From the NCBI GenBank assembly GCA_964542315.1, contig CAZIUA010000066.1, forward strand, positions 1 through 14,952: a DNA stretch of 14,952 bases, given 5' to 3'. The DNA comes from UBA11524 sp964542315. Lineage in GTDB: Bacteria; Bacillota; Clostridia; Christensenellales; Aristaeellaceae. Made by a program: the position numbers and the translations under genes. The notes beneath the pieces are model-generated. The model made no database searches. It was not told the origin of the DNA and saw only the letters and a program-made list of their open reading frames with translations. Shown here piece after piece: positions 6,453-12,251 of this stretch. Position 1 is the stretch's first letter; each line of letters begins with the position of its first letter.

Positions 6453-8621
6453 ATGCAGCCTCAGTTGGAGAAGCTCGACCGTGGCCTGGTGGCCGTGAAG
6501 ACCCCCGACGGGGTGTACCTGTCCTGGCGCTTCCTGCGCGAGGAGGTGCGCGGCGCGGAGAAGGATCGCCTCACCGGTGCGGATTTCGTCGTCCTGCGCA
6601 ATGGCGAAAGCATCGCCACCGTTGCCGACAGCACGAACTATGCCGATCCTGACGGCACGGTGGAGGATGCATACGCCGTGGCGGCGGTGCTGGACGGGGA
6701 ACAGCAGGCCCCATGCGCGCCGGTGAAGCCCTGGGCGAACGGCTATCTGGACATCCCCCTGCACAAGCCGGAGGGCGGCGTCACCCCGGCCGGAAAGTCC
6801 TTTGAGTACACCGCCAATGACCTGTCAGTGGGCGATGTGGACGGCGATGGCCAGTATGAGCTCTTCGTCAAGTGGGATCCAAACAACTCCCAGGATGTGT
6901 CCATCAAGGGCTACACGGGCAAGTGCTATATCGACTGCATCAAGCTGGACGGCACGCTCCTGTGGCGCGTGGATATGGGCGTGAACATCCGGGCCGGCGC
7001 GCATTACACCCAGTTCATGGTGTATGATTTCGATGGCGACGGCAAGGCGGAAATGGCCGTCAAGACCGCGCCGGGCAGCTGCATCACCCGGTATCTGCCC
7101 GACGGCAGCACCCAGACGGACTATATCACCCTCCTGCCGGAGGACATTGCGCGCGGCGTGACCCATGCGGACAATTATGTTTGCTCCGGCGAGAGCTACC
7201 GCCGTCACATGGCGGAAGTCTTTATGGCCTGGCATGCGCATCCGGAGGTCGTGGCGGGTCACTGGCCGGACACGCTGGAGAAGTGCTTCGGCATTGAGCA
7301 GCGCTATGCGTATCCCCTTTGCGAGGCGGATGCGCTGTCCCTGGCGGATTACTTCATCGATGAATACGCCCCTTCCCGTTCGCCACGCAATGAGCTGCGC
7401 AAGTTCGAGGGCTTCATCTATGACGGCCCGGAATACCTGACCATGTTCTCCGCGGACGGTCATGAACTGCAAACCATCGGCTTCCCCTTCCCCCGTGTGG
7501 ACGATGGCCTCCTCTGGGGCGATTATGCCTGGTTCCGCATTGAACCCTGCAACCGTGTGGATCGCTTCCTGTCCGGCGTGGCCTATCTGGATGGCGTGCA
7601 TCCCTCGCTGATCGTCTGCCGCGGCTATTACACTCGTGCGTGCATCGCGGCGTATGACTTCCGGGGCGGGGAATTCACCCTGCGCTGGACGGTGGACAGC
7701 GGCTTTGTCCCGATGCAGAATCCCTTCTGCCGTATGCCCGGCGACGCAGAAAACGGCACCGACCCTGTTTACGGCTGCATCGCCGGACAGGGCAACCACA
7801 GCCTCTCCACCGCCGATGTGGACGGCGACGGCTGCATGGAGATCATCTACGGCGCGGCTACCATCGACCATGACGGCACCGTGCTGTATTCCTCCACGGG
7901 CGTTCGTCCTGACGGCGTGACCGCCAAGCTCGGCCATGGCGATGCCATGCATGTGGCGAAGATCGACCCGGATCGCGAGGGCTTCCAGATCTTCAATGTG
8001 TTCGAGGAAGGCCGCAGCGTTCCCTATGGCTATGCCCTGCGCGACGCAAAGACCGGCGAGGCCTTCTTCGGCGAATACTACGAGGGTGACCTGGGACGCT
8101 GCATGATCGGCGATGTGACCGATGGCCGCGGCCTGGAGGTCTGGGCGATGCAGATGCGCAATGTCAAGGGCGAATTCCTGGATGTGAAGAACCCCTCCAC
8201 GAATATGCGCATCTACTGGGCGGGAGATCTGACCACCCAGTTCACCGACGGCGCGGATTACCTGGGCGAGAAGGTCAAGTGCGGTCTGGTCAGCGATATC
8301 TGCCATGGGGTGATGCTCCGCCCCGAGGGGACGCTGACCAACAACGGCACGAAGGGCAATCCCGGCCTGGTGGCGGATATCTTTGGCGACTTCCGTGAGG
8401 AACTGCTCCTGCGCACGGAGGATTCTACCGCCATCCGCGTGTATGTGTCCACCGACGTCACCACGCACAAGCTCCATACCCTCATGCACGACGCCATGTA
8501 TCGCTGCGGCGTGGCCTGGCAGAACAACTGCTACAATCAGCCGGGCTATCCGTCCTTCTACTATGCGCATGACATGGATTTCCGCGATGTCCTGGGGACG
8601 ATCGAGCAAAAGGAAGATTGA
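6453..8621 (+). CDS. Rhamnogalacturonan lyase, polysaccharide lyase family 11 (YesW/YesX-like), cytosolic
   Basis: 722 residues. PL11 enzymes cleave the rhamnose-galacturonate backbone of rhamnogalacturonan-I by Ca2+-dependent beta-elimination. The N-terminal strand-rich domain (DRGLVAVKTPDGVYLSWRF, then NYADPDG) is followed by the propeller with typical calcium loops: SVGDVDGDGQYELFVKWDP (126-143), YDFDGDGKAEMAVKTAPG (191-208) and STADVDGDGCMEIIYGAA (452-469). ADIFGDFREELLLR (641-654) and TLMHDAMYRCGVAWQNNCYN lie near the end. No signal peptide is present, unlike secreted YesW; this resembles intracellular YesX, so it probably acts on imported oligomers. It is about 100 residues longer than I recall for the Bacillus enzymes. 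The extra part lies at residues 210-320, before GPEYLTMFSADG. The start is supported by AGGGAGG eight bases upstream. Confidence 0.93.
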   Translation: MQPQLEKLDRGLVAVKTPDGVYLSWRFLREEVRGAEKDRLTGADFVVLRNGESIATVADSTNYADPDGTVEDAYAVAAVLDGEQQAPCAPVKPWANGYLDIPLHKPEGGVTPAGKSFEYTANDLSVGDVDGDGQYELFVKWDPNNSQDVSIKGYTGKCYIDCIKLDGTLLWRVDMGVNIRAGAHYTQFMVYDFDGDGKAEMAVKTAPGSCITRYLPDGSTQTDYITLLPEDIARGVTHADNYVCSGESYRRHMAEVFMAWHAHPEVVAGHWPDTLEKCFGIEQRYAYPLCEADALSLADYFIDEYAPSRSPRNELRKFEGFIYDGPEYLTMFSADGHELQTIGFPFPRVDDGLLWGDYAWFRIEPCNRVDRFLSGVAYLDGVHPSLIVCRGYYTRACIAAYDFRGGEFTLRWTVDSGFVPMQNPFCRMPGDAENGTDPVYGCIAGQGNHSLSTADVDGDGCMEIIYGAATIDHDGTVLYSSTGVRPDGVTAKLGHGDAMHVAKIDPDREGFQIFNVFEEGRSVPYGYALRDAKTGEAFFGEYYEGDLGRCMIGDVTDGRGLEVWAMQMRNVKGEFLDVKNPSTNMRIYWAGDLTTQFTDGADYLGEKVKCGLVSDICHGVMLRPEGTLTNNGTKGNPGLVADIFGDFREELLLRTEDSTAIRVYVSTDVTTHKLHTLMHDAMYRCGVAWQNNCYNQPGYPSFYYAHDMDFRDVLGTIEQKED

Positions 8622-8647
8622 CAGCGCAGCGGCATCGGTGCTATACT
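8618..8647 (+). promoter_or_regulatory. Promoter of the leader/GNAT unit
   Basis: TTGACA (8618-8623) overlaps the PL11 stop codon. An 18-base spacer leads to TATACT (8642-8647). Transcription should start near 8654, just ahead of the leader ORF. Confidence 0.8.
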
Positions 8648-8676
8648 GATGCCAGCATTTGAAGGAGGTGAGCGGT

Positions 8677-8733
8677 ATGTTTGTGATTTTGTCCGAGCAC
8701 GGAGCATTCTGCCGTTCACTTTGCATGGGCTGA
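8677..8733 (+). CDS. 18-codon leader peptide upstream of the GNAT acetyltransferase
   Basis: The ATG at 8677 follows GAAGGAGGTG (8661-8670), one of the best ribosome binding sites in the window, with six bases between. The product reads MFVILSEHGAFCRSLCMG and stops at TGA (8731-8733). It has no hydrophobic segment long enough for a membrane toxin and no close family known to me. It sits between a promoter and a terminator, 32 bases before the terminator stem, which is the standard place for a regulatory leader peptide. Its codons 8-11 contain the candidate antiterminator strand. Residues 2-4 (FVI) match part of the IFVI arrest motif of the ErmC leader, a weak resemblance. Alternatively the transcript could be a free small RNA or encode a small protein. 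Confidence 0.65.
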   Translation: MFVILSEHGAFCRSLCMG

Positions 8734-8765
8734 CGCAGCGCCTTTTCATCGTGAAAACAGAAATT

Positions 8766-8798
8766 AAGCATGCTTCGCTGACCGGAGCATGCTTTTTT
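8766..8798 (+). terminator. Intrinsic terminator between leader ORF and GNAT gene
   Basis: Arms 8766-8777 and 8783-8794 form a 12-bp stem (one G-U) with a 5-base loop CTGAC, and the T run is 8793-8798. It ends 23 bases before the GNAT ATG and so acts as an attenuator rather than an operon end. Confidence 0.9.
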
Positions 8799-8821
8799 GC
8801 TGCGATGAAAGGAAATGGACG

Positions 8822-9292
8822 ATGCATTATACCGATACTTTGATGACGGATTTCTCGGATGCTGCCCTTCAGCATGCGTTCCGCACCTATTATGGCGAGC
8901 TGGGCGTAAACGTGACGAACTGGGACGGACTATTTGCAGAAATGAGCGCGGGCGAAGATGTCGTACTTGTTCGCCGTGATGAAAATGGTGCAATTGTCGG
9001 CTTCATCATGTTCGTGACCTCGGATGAGGTGACGGCATGGCGTGGTTTTTTCTGCACGCGTTTGGGCTGTATTGAGGAATTTTGGATCGCAAGCGAATAC
9101 AGGGGACAAGGACATGGAATGGCTTTGCTGCGTTTGGCAGAGGAACATCTTGCGCGTCAGGCATGCGCCTATGCCATCCTGACCACGGATACAGCCCCCG
9201 CCTTTTACGAAAAGTATGGGTATACGCTGCAAGCAGGCATCCATGCGAAAAATGGCGATTCCGTCTACTTGAAACCCTTGTGCTTTCTATGA
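8822..9292 (+). CDS. GNAT-family N-acetyltransferase, substrate unknown
   Basis: 156 residues, a normal size for a single-domain GNAT enzyme that moves acetyl from acetyl-CoA to an amine. The acetyl-CoA motif A is EEFWIASEYRGQGHGMALL (85-103), with R94-G-Q-G97-H-G99 as the pyrophosphate loop. Motif B is FYEKYGY (128-134). The ATG at 8822 is chosen because AAAGGA (8808-8813) sits eight bases upstream. An in-frame ATG at 8789 lies within the terminator stem and has no ribosome binding site. The coding sequence is visibly less GC-rich than its neighbours, compatible with acquisition. Targets could be an aminoglycoside-like drug, a polyamine or a protein; none is favoured by sequence. The regulated leader hints at an inducible, possibly drug-related role. 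Confidence 0.85.
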   Translation: MHYTDTLMTDFSDAALQHAFRTYYGELGVNVTNWDGLFAEMSAGEDVVLVRRDENGAIVGFIMFVTSDEVTAWRGFFCTRLGCIEEFWIASEYRGQGHGMALLRLAEEHLARQACAYAILTTDTAPAFYEKYGYTLQAGIHAKNGDSVYLKPLCFL

Positions 9293-9298
9293 TATAAT
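9269..9298 (+). promoter_or_regulatory. Upstream luxS promoter (P1)
   Basis: TTGAAA (9269-9274), an 18-base spacer, then TATAAT (9293-9298) with TGA just before it as an extended -10. The -35 lies inside the 3' end of the GNAT gene. Confidence 0.65.
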
Positions 9299-9337
9299 CG
9301 CGCGGGAGCTTTCCGATCGCCCCCGCACCCCTTCGGC

Positions 9338-9366
9338 TTGAACCAACCGCATCCATGTGATATAAT
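9338..9366 (+). promoter_or_regulatory. Downstream luxS promoter (P2)
   Basis: TTGAAC (9338-9343), a 17-base spacer, then TATAAT (9361-9366), again preceded by TGA. The nine bases TGATATAAT are identical in P1 (9290-9298) and P2 (9358-9366). The ribosome binding site AGGAGG (9383-9388) and the luxS ATG follow. Confidence 0.75.
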
Positions 9367-9394
9367 GAAGCGAAAAAACATCAGGAGGCCGCTT

Positions 9395-9859
9395 ATGCTG
9401 CGTAAGATCGCATCCTTCACCATCAACCATGATACCCTGACCCCCGGCATGTATGTCTCCCGCGTGGACGGGGACTGCATCACCTACGACCTGCGCTGCA
9501 AGTGGCCCAATCGCGGCGACTATCTGCCCCAGGCGGCGCTGCATACCATCGAGCATCTGGTGGCGACCTATGTGCGTTCCTCCGCCTGGTCGGATCAGGT
9601 GGTGTACTTTGGCCCCATGGGCTGCCGCACGGGTTTCTACCTCATCCTGCGGGCTGCCGTCACCGCGCAGCAGGCCATCGACCTGGTGAAGGCGGCGTTT
9701 GCCTTCGCGGCGGACTTTACGGGCGACATCCCCGGCGCGAAGCAGATCGAATGCGGCAACTATCTGGAGCATGACCTGCCCGGCGCCAAGGCGGAAGCCG
9801 CTGCCTACTGCCGTGTGCTGGCGGATGTCACGCCGGAAACGCTGACCTATCCCCAGTGA
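9395..9859 (+). CDS. luxS: S-ribosylhomocysteine lyase
   Basis: 154 residues, typical length. It cleaves S-ribosylhomocysteine to homocysteine and DPD, the AI-2 precursor, as part of the activated methyl cycle in the cytosol. The metal site is H50-TIE-H54 plus C120 in IECGNYLEHDL; E53 lies in the same motif, and C77 in GPMGCRTG is the catalytic cysteine. All key residues are intact. The start at ATG 9395 has AGGAGG at 9383-9388; the open frame back to 9338 overlaps promoter P2 and is not coding. Its TGA (9857-9859) is followed ten bases later by the phosphoesterase ATG, so the two form an operon. No S-adenosylhomocysteine nucleosidase gene is visible in the window. Confidence 0.97.
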   Translation: MLRKIASFTINHDTLTPGMYVSRVDGDCITYDLRCKWPNRGDYLPQAALHTIEHLVATYVRSSAWSDQVVYFGPMGCRTGFYLILRAAVTAQQAIDLVKAAFAFAADFTGDIPGAKQIECGNYLEHDLPGAKAEAAAYCRVLADVTPETLTYPQ

Positions 9860-9869
9860 GGTGGCCAAG

Positions 9870-10568
9870 ATGAAGATCGCATTTGTGGGGGATCTCCACG
9901 GCAATATGATCGCCACGCAGGCCATGGCGGCTGAATTGCAGCGCCAGGGTGCGGAAGCCATCTACTTCCTGGGGGACGCGGTGGGCAAGGGCCCGCAAAA
10001 CGCGGAGACCTGTGACTGGGTGCGCGCGAATTGCAGCGTTTGCGTCGGCGGCAACTGGGATTACGGCATCGGCGGAAAGGAATTTCCGGCGGATGACTAT
10101 TTCTGGAACCAGCTTGGCCCAGAGCGTATGGAATGGCTGCGGACGCTCCCCATGGAGGCGGACTGCTGGATCAGCGGCGTACACTTCCGCCTGTTCCATG
10201 GCCGTCCGGTGACGCCGATCATGTATGCACAGACGGACAAGGAGGTCTTTGCGGAGGCCTTCCATGCCCACGGAACAGATTATTCCGGCATTATCTTTGC
10301 CGACAGCCATCGTCCCTTCGTCCGCACGCTCAATGACGGCTATGCGCTCAACACCGGCAGTATCGGCAACAGCATAGGCGTGCCGAAGGCGCATGCGCTG
10401 CTGATCGACGGTCAGCTGGGAGAAACGCGTCCTGCGCCGCTGTCGATGACGGTGCTGTCCGTGCCGTATGACAACGAGAAAATGGCGGAAATCGCCCGGG
10501 CGGACGAGTATCTGCCCCATCGCGATTCCTTTGTCCGCGAGGTGCTCACGGGCATCTATTCGCGCTAA
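9870..10568 (+). CDS. Calcineurin-like metallophosphoesterase (YfcE-type superfamily), substrate unknown
   Basis: 232 residues from ATG 9870. That start is preferred over GTG 9861 because the GAGGTGG stretch around the luxS stop is well spaced for it. The metal-binding pattern is GDLHGN (D8, H10), FLGDAVGKGP (D36), GNWD (N62) and FHGRP (H110), then FADSHRPF (H147) and NTGSIGN. The position that is usually the first histidine of GHxH is D145 here, so one metal ligand is changed or replaced by aspartate. These enzymes hydrolyse phosphodiesters or phosphomonoesters, including dinucleotides and cyclic nucleotides; the substrate cannot be inferred. It is cytosolic, with no signal peptide or membrane helix. 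Tight coupling to luxS suggests co-expression rather than a proven shared pathway. A GAAA-loop terminator follows. Confidence 0.88.
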   Translation: MKIAFVGDLHGNMIATQAMAAELQRQGAEAIYFLGDAVGKGPQNAETCDWVRANCSVCVGGNWDYGIGGKEFPADDYFWNQLGPERMEWLRTLPMEADCWISGVHFRLFHGRPVTPIMYAQTDKEVFAEAFHAHGTDYSGIIFADSHRPFVRTLNDGYALNTGSIGNSIGVPKAHALLIDGQLGETRPAPLSMTVLSVPYDNEKMAEIARADEYLPHRDSFVREVLTGIYSR

Positions 10569-10580
10569 AACGGAACAGAT

Positions 10581-10605
10581 TCGGGATGCTGCCGGGCGGT
10601 ATCCC
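10581..10605 (+). repeat. Left copy of a 25-bp imperfect direct repeat with internal hairpin
   Basis: Identical to 10838-10862 at 22 of 25 positions; both begin TCGGGAT and end GGGCGGTATCCC. Each copy is itself an inverted repeat. In this copy the stem is 7 bp with one G-U, and no T tract follows, so it is not a terminator here. Confidence 0.8.
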
Positions 10606-10615
10606 ACTGCGTGTC

Positions 10616-10641
10616 AAAAAAGTGGCGAAAGCCACTTTTTT
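10616..10641 (+). terminator. Intrinsic terminator of the luxS-phosphoesterase operon
   Basis: A perfect 11-bp stem (10616-10626 with 10631-10641) encloses a GAAA tetraloop. The outer half is A6/T6, so it can end transcription from either direction. Confidence 0.92.
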
Positions 10642-10648
10642 GAGTTTT

Positions 10649-10692
10649 GCACTCCGTCACTGTCAGGACTGCACTCCGTCACTGTCAGGACT
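10649..10692 (+). repeat. Two exact tandem copies of a 22-bp unit
   Basis: Units 10649-10670 and 10671-10692 are identical, each starting GCACTCCGTCAC and ending TGTCAGGACT. A third copy begins and breaks off after GCA. The second copy's CTGTCAGG pairs with CCTGACGG (10702-10709) to form a hairpin whose loop contains a further CTGC-AA-GCAG stem. There are no spacers, so this is not a CRISPR array. Confidence 0.95.
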
Positions 10693-10837
10693 GCAAGCAG
10701 CCCTGACGGCCGTTCCTCCGTGTAAGGAAGCGTTTTGCAAGCAAAACTGCACGAAAATCGCCGCACATGTCGCCGATTTTCGATTTTCAGTCTGCCGACG
10801 GCGAGTTACTGAACCGAAAATGATTCGAAAACCCATT

Positions 10838-10862
10838 TCGGGATACTGTAGGGCGGTATCCC
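10838..10862 (+). repeat. Right copy of the 25-bp imperfect direct repeat
   Basis: Partner of 10581-10605, offset 257 bases. Here the inverted repeat is perfect over 8 bp and forms the stem of a terminator. Confidence 0.8.
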
Positions 10863-10868
10863 GTTTTT
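10839..10868 (+). terminator. Intrinsic terminator at the right end of the intergenic element
   Basis: A perfect 8-bp stem, CGGGATAC (10839-10846) with GTATCCCG (10856-10863), has a 9-base loop and a following TTTTT tract. It is a second plus-strand terminator about 200 bases after the first. Confidence 0.75.
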
Positions 10869-10874
10869 ACTTGC

Positions 10875-10911
10875 AAAAAAACCGCGCCGATCGTGCATGG
10901 ATCAGGCGCGG
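10875..10911 (-). terminator. Intrinsic terminator of the kinase/regulator operon
   Basis: On the minus strand a CCGCGCC/GGCGCGG stem (10905-10911 with 10882-10888), extended by GATC/GATC across a one-base bulge, is followed by seven Ts (plus-strand A run 10875-10881). It begins five bases after the kinase stop. Confidence 0.93.
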
Positions 10912-10916
10912 TAGTG

Positions 10917-12251
10917 TCAGGTGCTGCTTGGCACGGGGAGGAGGATGCGCAGTTCGAACCATTCCCCCTGGGTGCTGATGGTCATGGAGCCGTTGTACTT
11001 GGACACCACATCGCGGATGCTCTTCAGGCCGAAGCCGTGGAAGCGCTTGTCCTGCTTGGTAGTGGCAGGGATGCCGTTTTCGTAGGCCAATTCGCCCTCG
11101 TAGCAGTTTTCCACGCGGATGCGCAGGAATTGCTTCTGTCTGGCGATGGACACATGGATCAGCCGCTTTTCGGGGTCGGCGAGCTTGCAGACGCCTTCGA
11201 TGGCGTTGTCCAGCGCGTTGCCGAAGAGCGCGGAGAGATCCATCGGGTGCATGAAGGACAGCTCCGCGCCGTCCGCCACGCAGGTCAGGGAAATGCCCTG
11301 GTGCTGGCATTGCAGGGACTTGGCGGACAGAAGCGTGTCCAGGACGCGGTTGCCGGTCTTGTTCTGCACCTCGTACTGGCGGATCTCCTGTTCCATCCGG
11401 TCGAGGTATTCCAGCTTGGTCTCGCTGTCCATTTCCGAGCGCAGCAGGCGGATCTGGTGTTTCAGGTCGTGATATTTCTGATCTACCAGGGCGATGGTCT
11501 CCTCGGATACGCGGTAATTCTCATATTGCATGTGGAGCATCGTCTGCAGGAAGTCCACCTCCAGGCGGGTGTTGAGCTCCTGCAGCTGCGCGTGGTAGGC
11601 ATAGAGCATGATCAGGCCGCCCAGATCCACCAGCGTGCGGATGATGAAGATCTCCGCGGTGAACTGGCTGGAAAAGGGGGTGTTCTTGAACGCATAGCTC
11701 AGGTTGCTGACGGAGAAGGCGGTGAAGCAGAGCACCACGGCGGTCTGCAGCTCCTTCCAGCCGATGGGCAGGCGACCGTAATCCGGCCGGTATTTGCGCT
11801 CCATCAGGTACATCACGCCGTACACAGCCCCGTGGCTGAACAGCAGGAAGAGCAGGTTCACATACCACTGCAGGGGGAATTTCAGCACCGTCACGCCGAA
11901 GTAGAACAGCTGCCACTCCAGCGACGCGGCGAATTCGCCCAGGGTGAAGGCGCGTGCACAGAAGTAGCCGGCCTTCTTCCACGGGATGTCGCAGCAGGTC
12001 TTGATGCACAGGAGCATCAGCGCGACGGAGAAGAACATGCAGGGGAAGAACCACTGCACGGCGATGCCGTCCGTGGCGCTCATGAAGATGCCCAGCGCCG
12101 CCAGGAAGCCGGTCAGGATGGCGGCGAGCTTCCAGCCGCGGAACCGGCGCGGATTGGGCAGGATGTAGAACACGCAGCTCAGCCAGTAGGTGAGGACGTA
12201 GTAAATGCCCGGCGTGCGGGACAGATCAGCCGAAACCGCAAGCGGATTCAT
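10917..12251 (-). CDS. AgrC/ComD-like GHKL sensor histidine kinase
   Basis: 444 residues. The N-terminal half (about 14-220) is hydrophobic, with about six likely membrane helices, matching peptide-pheromone receptor kinases. A helical linker (220-260) leads to the H-box KYHDLKHQI, in which H261 is the likely phospho-acceptor. The ATPase domain has FGNALDNAIEG (343-353, N-box) and FHGFGLKSIRDVVSKYNG (404-421, G-box), the GHKL form lacking the classical F and G1 pattern. The ATG at 12251 overlaps the regulator stop as ATGA, with GAGGTG just upstream, so the two are translationally coupled. A terminator follows. It is predicted to sit in the cytoplasmic membrane and phosphorylate the adjacent LytTR regulator. 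The ligand is unknown, as no AgrD/AgrB gene is present in the window. Confidence 0.92.
   Translation of the reverse strand: MNPLAVSADLSRTPGIYYVLTYWLSCVFYILPNPRRFRGWKLAAILTGFLAALGIFMSATDGIAVQWFFPCMFFSVALMLLCIKTCCDIPWKKAGYFCARAFTLGEFAASLEWQLFYFGVTVLKFPLQWYVNLLFLLFSHGAVYGVMYLMERKYRPDYGRLPIGWKELQTAVVLCFTAFSVSNLSYAFKNTPFSSQFTAEIFIIRTLVDLGGLIMLYAYHAQLQELNTRLEVDFLQTMLHMQYENYRVSEETIALVDQKYHDLKHQIRLLRSEMDSETKLEYLDRMEQEIRQYEVQNKTGNRVLDTLLSAKSLQCQHQGISLTCVADGAELSFMHPMDLSALFGNALDNAIEGVCKLADPEKRLIHVSIARQKQFLRIRVENCYEGELAYENGIPATTKQDKRFHGFGLKSIRDVVSKYNGSMTISTQGEWFELRILLPVPSST

Larger units (their letters stand above)
8654..8821 (+). promoter_or_regulatory. Candidate leader-peptide transcription attenuator for the GNAT gene
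   Basis: Between the inferred transcription start and the GNAT ATG lie an 18-codon ORF with a near-perfect ribosome binding site, then a strong terminator (8766-8798), then the GNAT ribosome binding site. There is no room for a promoter between terminator and gene, so transcripts must pass the terminator. The octamer CGGAGCAT at 8700-8707, inside the leader ORF, repeats the terminator's 3' arm (8783-8790). It can therefore pair with the 5' arm at 8770-8777 (8 bp, one G-U) as an antiterminator. A third helix can form between GTGAGCGG (8668-8675, next to the leader start) and CCGTTCAC (8712-8719). The layout resembles ribosome-controlled antibiotic-response attenuators; function is inferred. 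Confidence 0.6.
10569..10916. other. Repeat- and hairpin-rich intergenic region without a supported gene
   Basis: These 348 bases separate the luxS operon from the convergent kinase gene. They hold a GAAA-loop hairpin (10616-10641), a tandem 22-bp duplication, a hairpin at 10682-10709, a near-palindrome at 10732-10747 (GTTTTGCAAGCAAAAC), and a 9-bp stem CGAAAATCG/CGATTTTCG (10752-10760 with 10774-10782). They also hold a plus-strand terminator (10839-10868) and a minus-strand terminator (10875-10911). An open frame at 10586-10978 crosses both terminators, has no ribosome binding site, and is not credible. No promoter was recognised on either strand, so a structured RNA is possible but unsupported. 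Confidence 0.6.

Noticed and set aside
6825..8993. 722-residue minus-strand open frame opposite the PL11 lyase and GNAT leader
   Set aside because: Antisense shadow of GC-rich coding sequence; it crosses the terminator and promoter region of the GNAT unit.
9299..9337. GC-rich partial inverted repeat (GCGGG with CCCGC) between luxS P1 and P2, considered as a terminator or riboswitch
   Set aside because: The stem is only about 5 bp, no T tract follows, and no known SAM or SAH riboswitch core was recognised.
10649..10692. Possible CRISPR repeats
   Set aside because: Only two units, directly adjacent without spacers, and no cas gene in the window.
10586..10978. Cysteine-containing 130-residue plus-strand open frame, considered as a secreted peptide or AgrD-like precursor
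   Set aside because: No ribosome binding site, it runs through two plus-strand terminators and the tandem repeat, and the sequence has no leader or processing motif.
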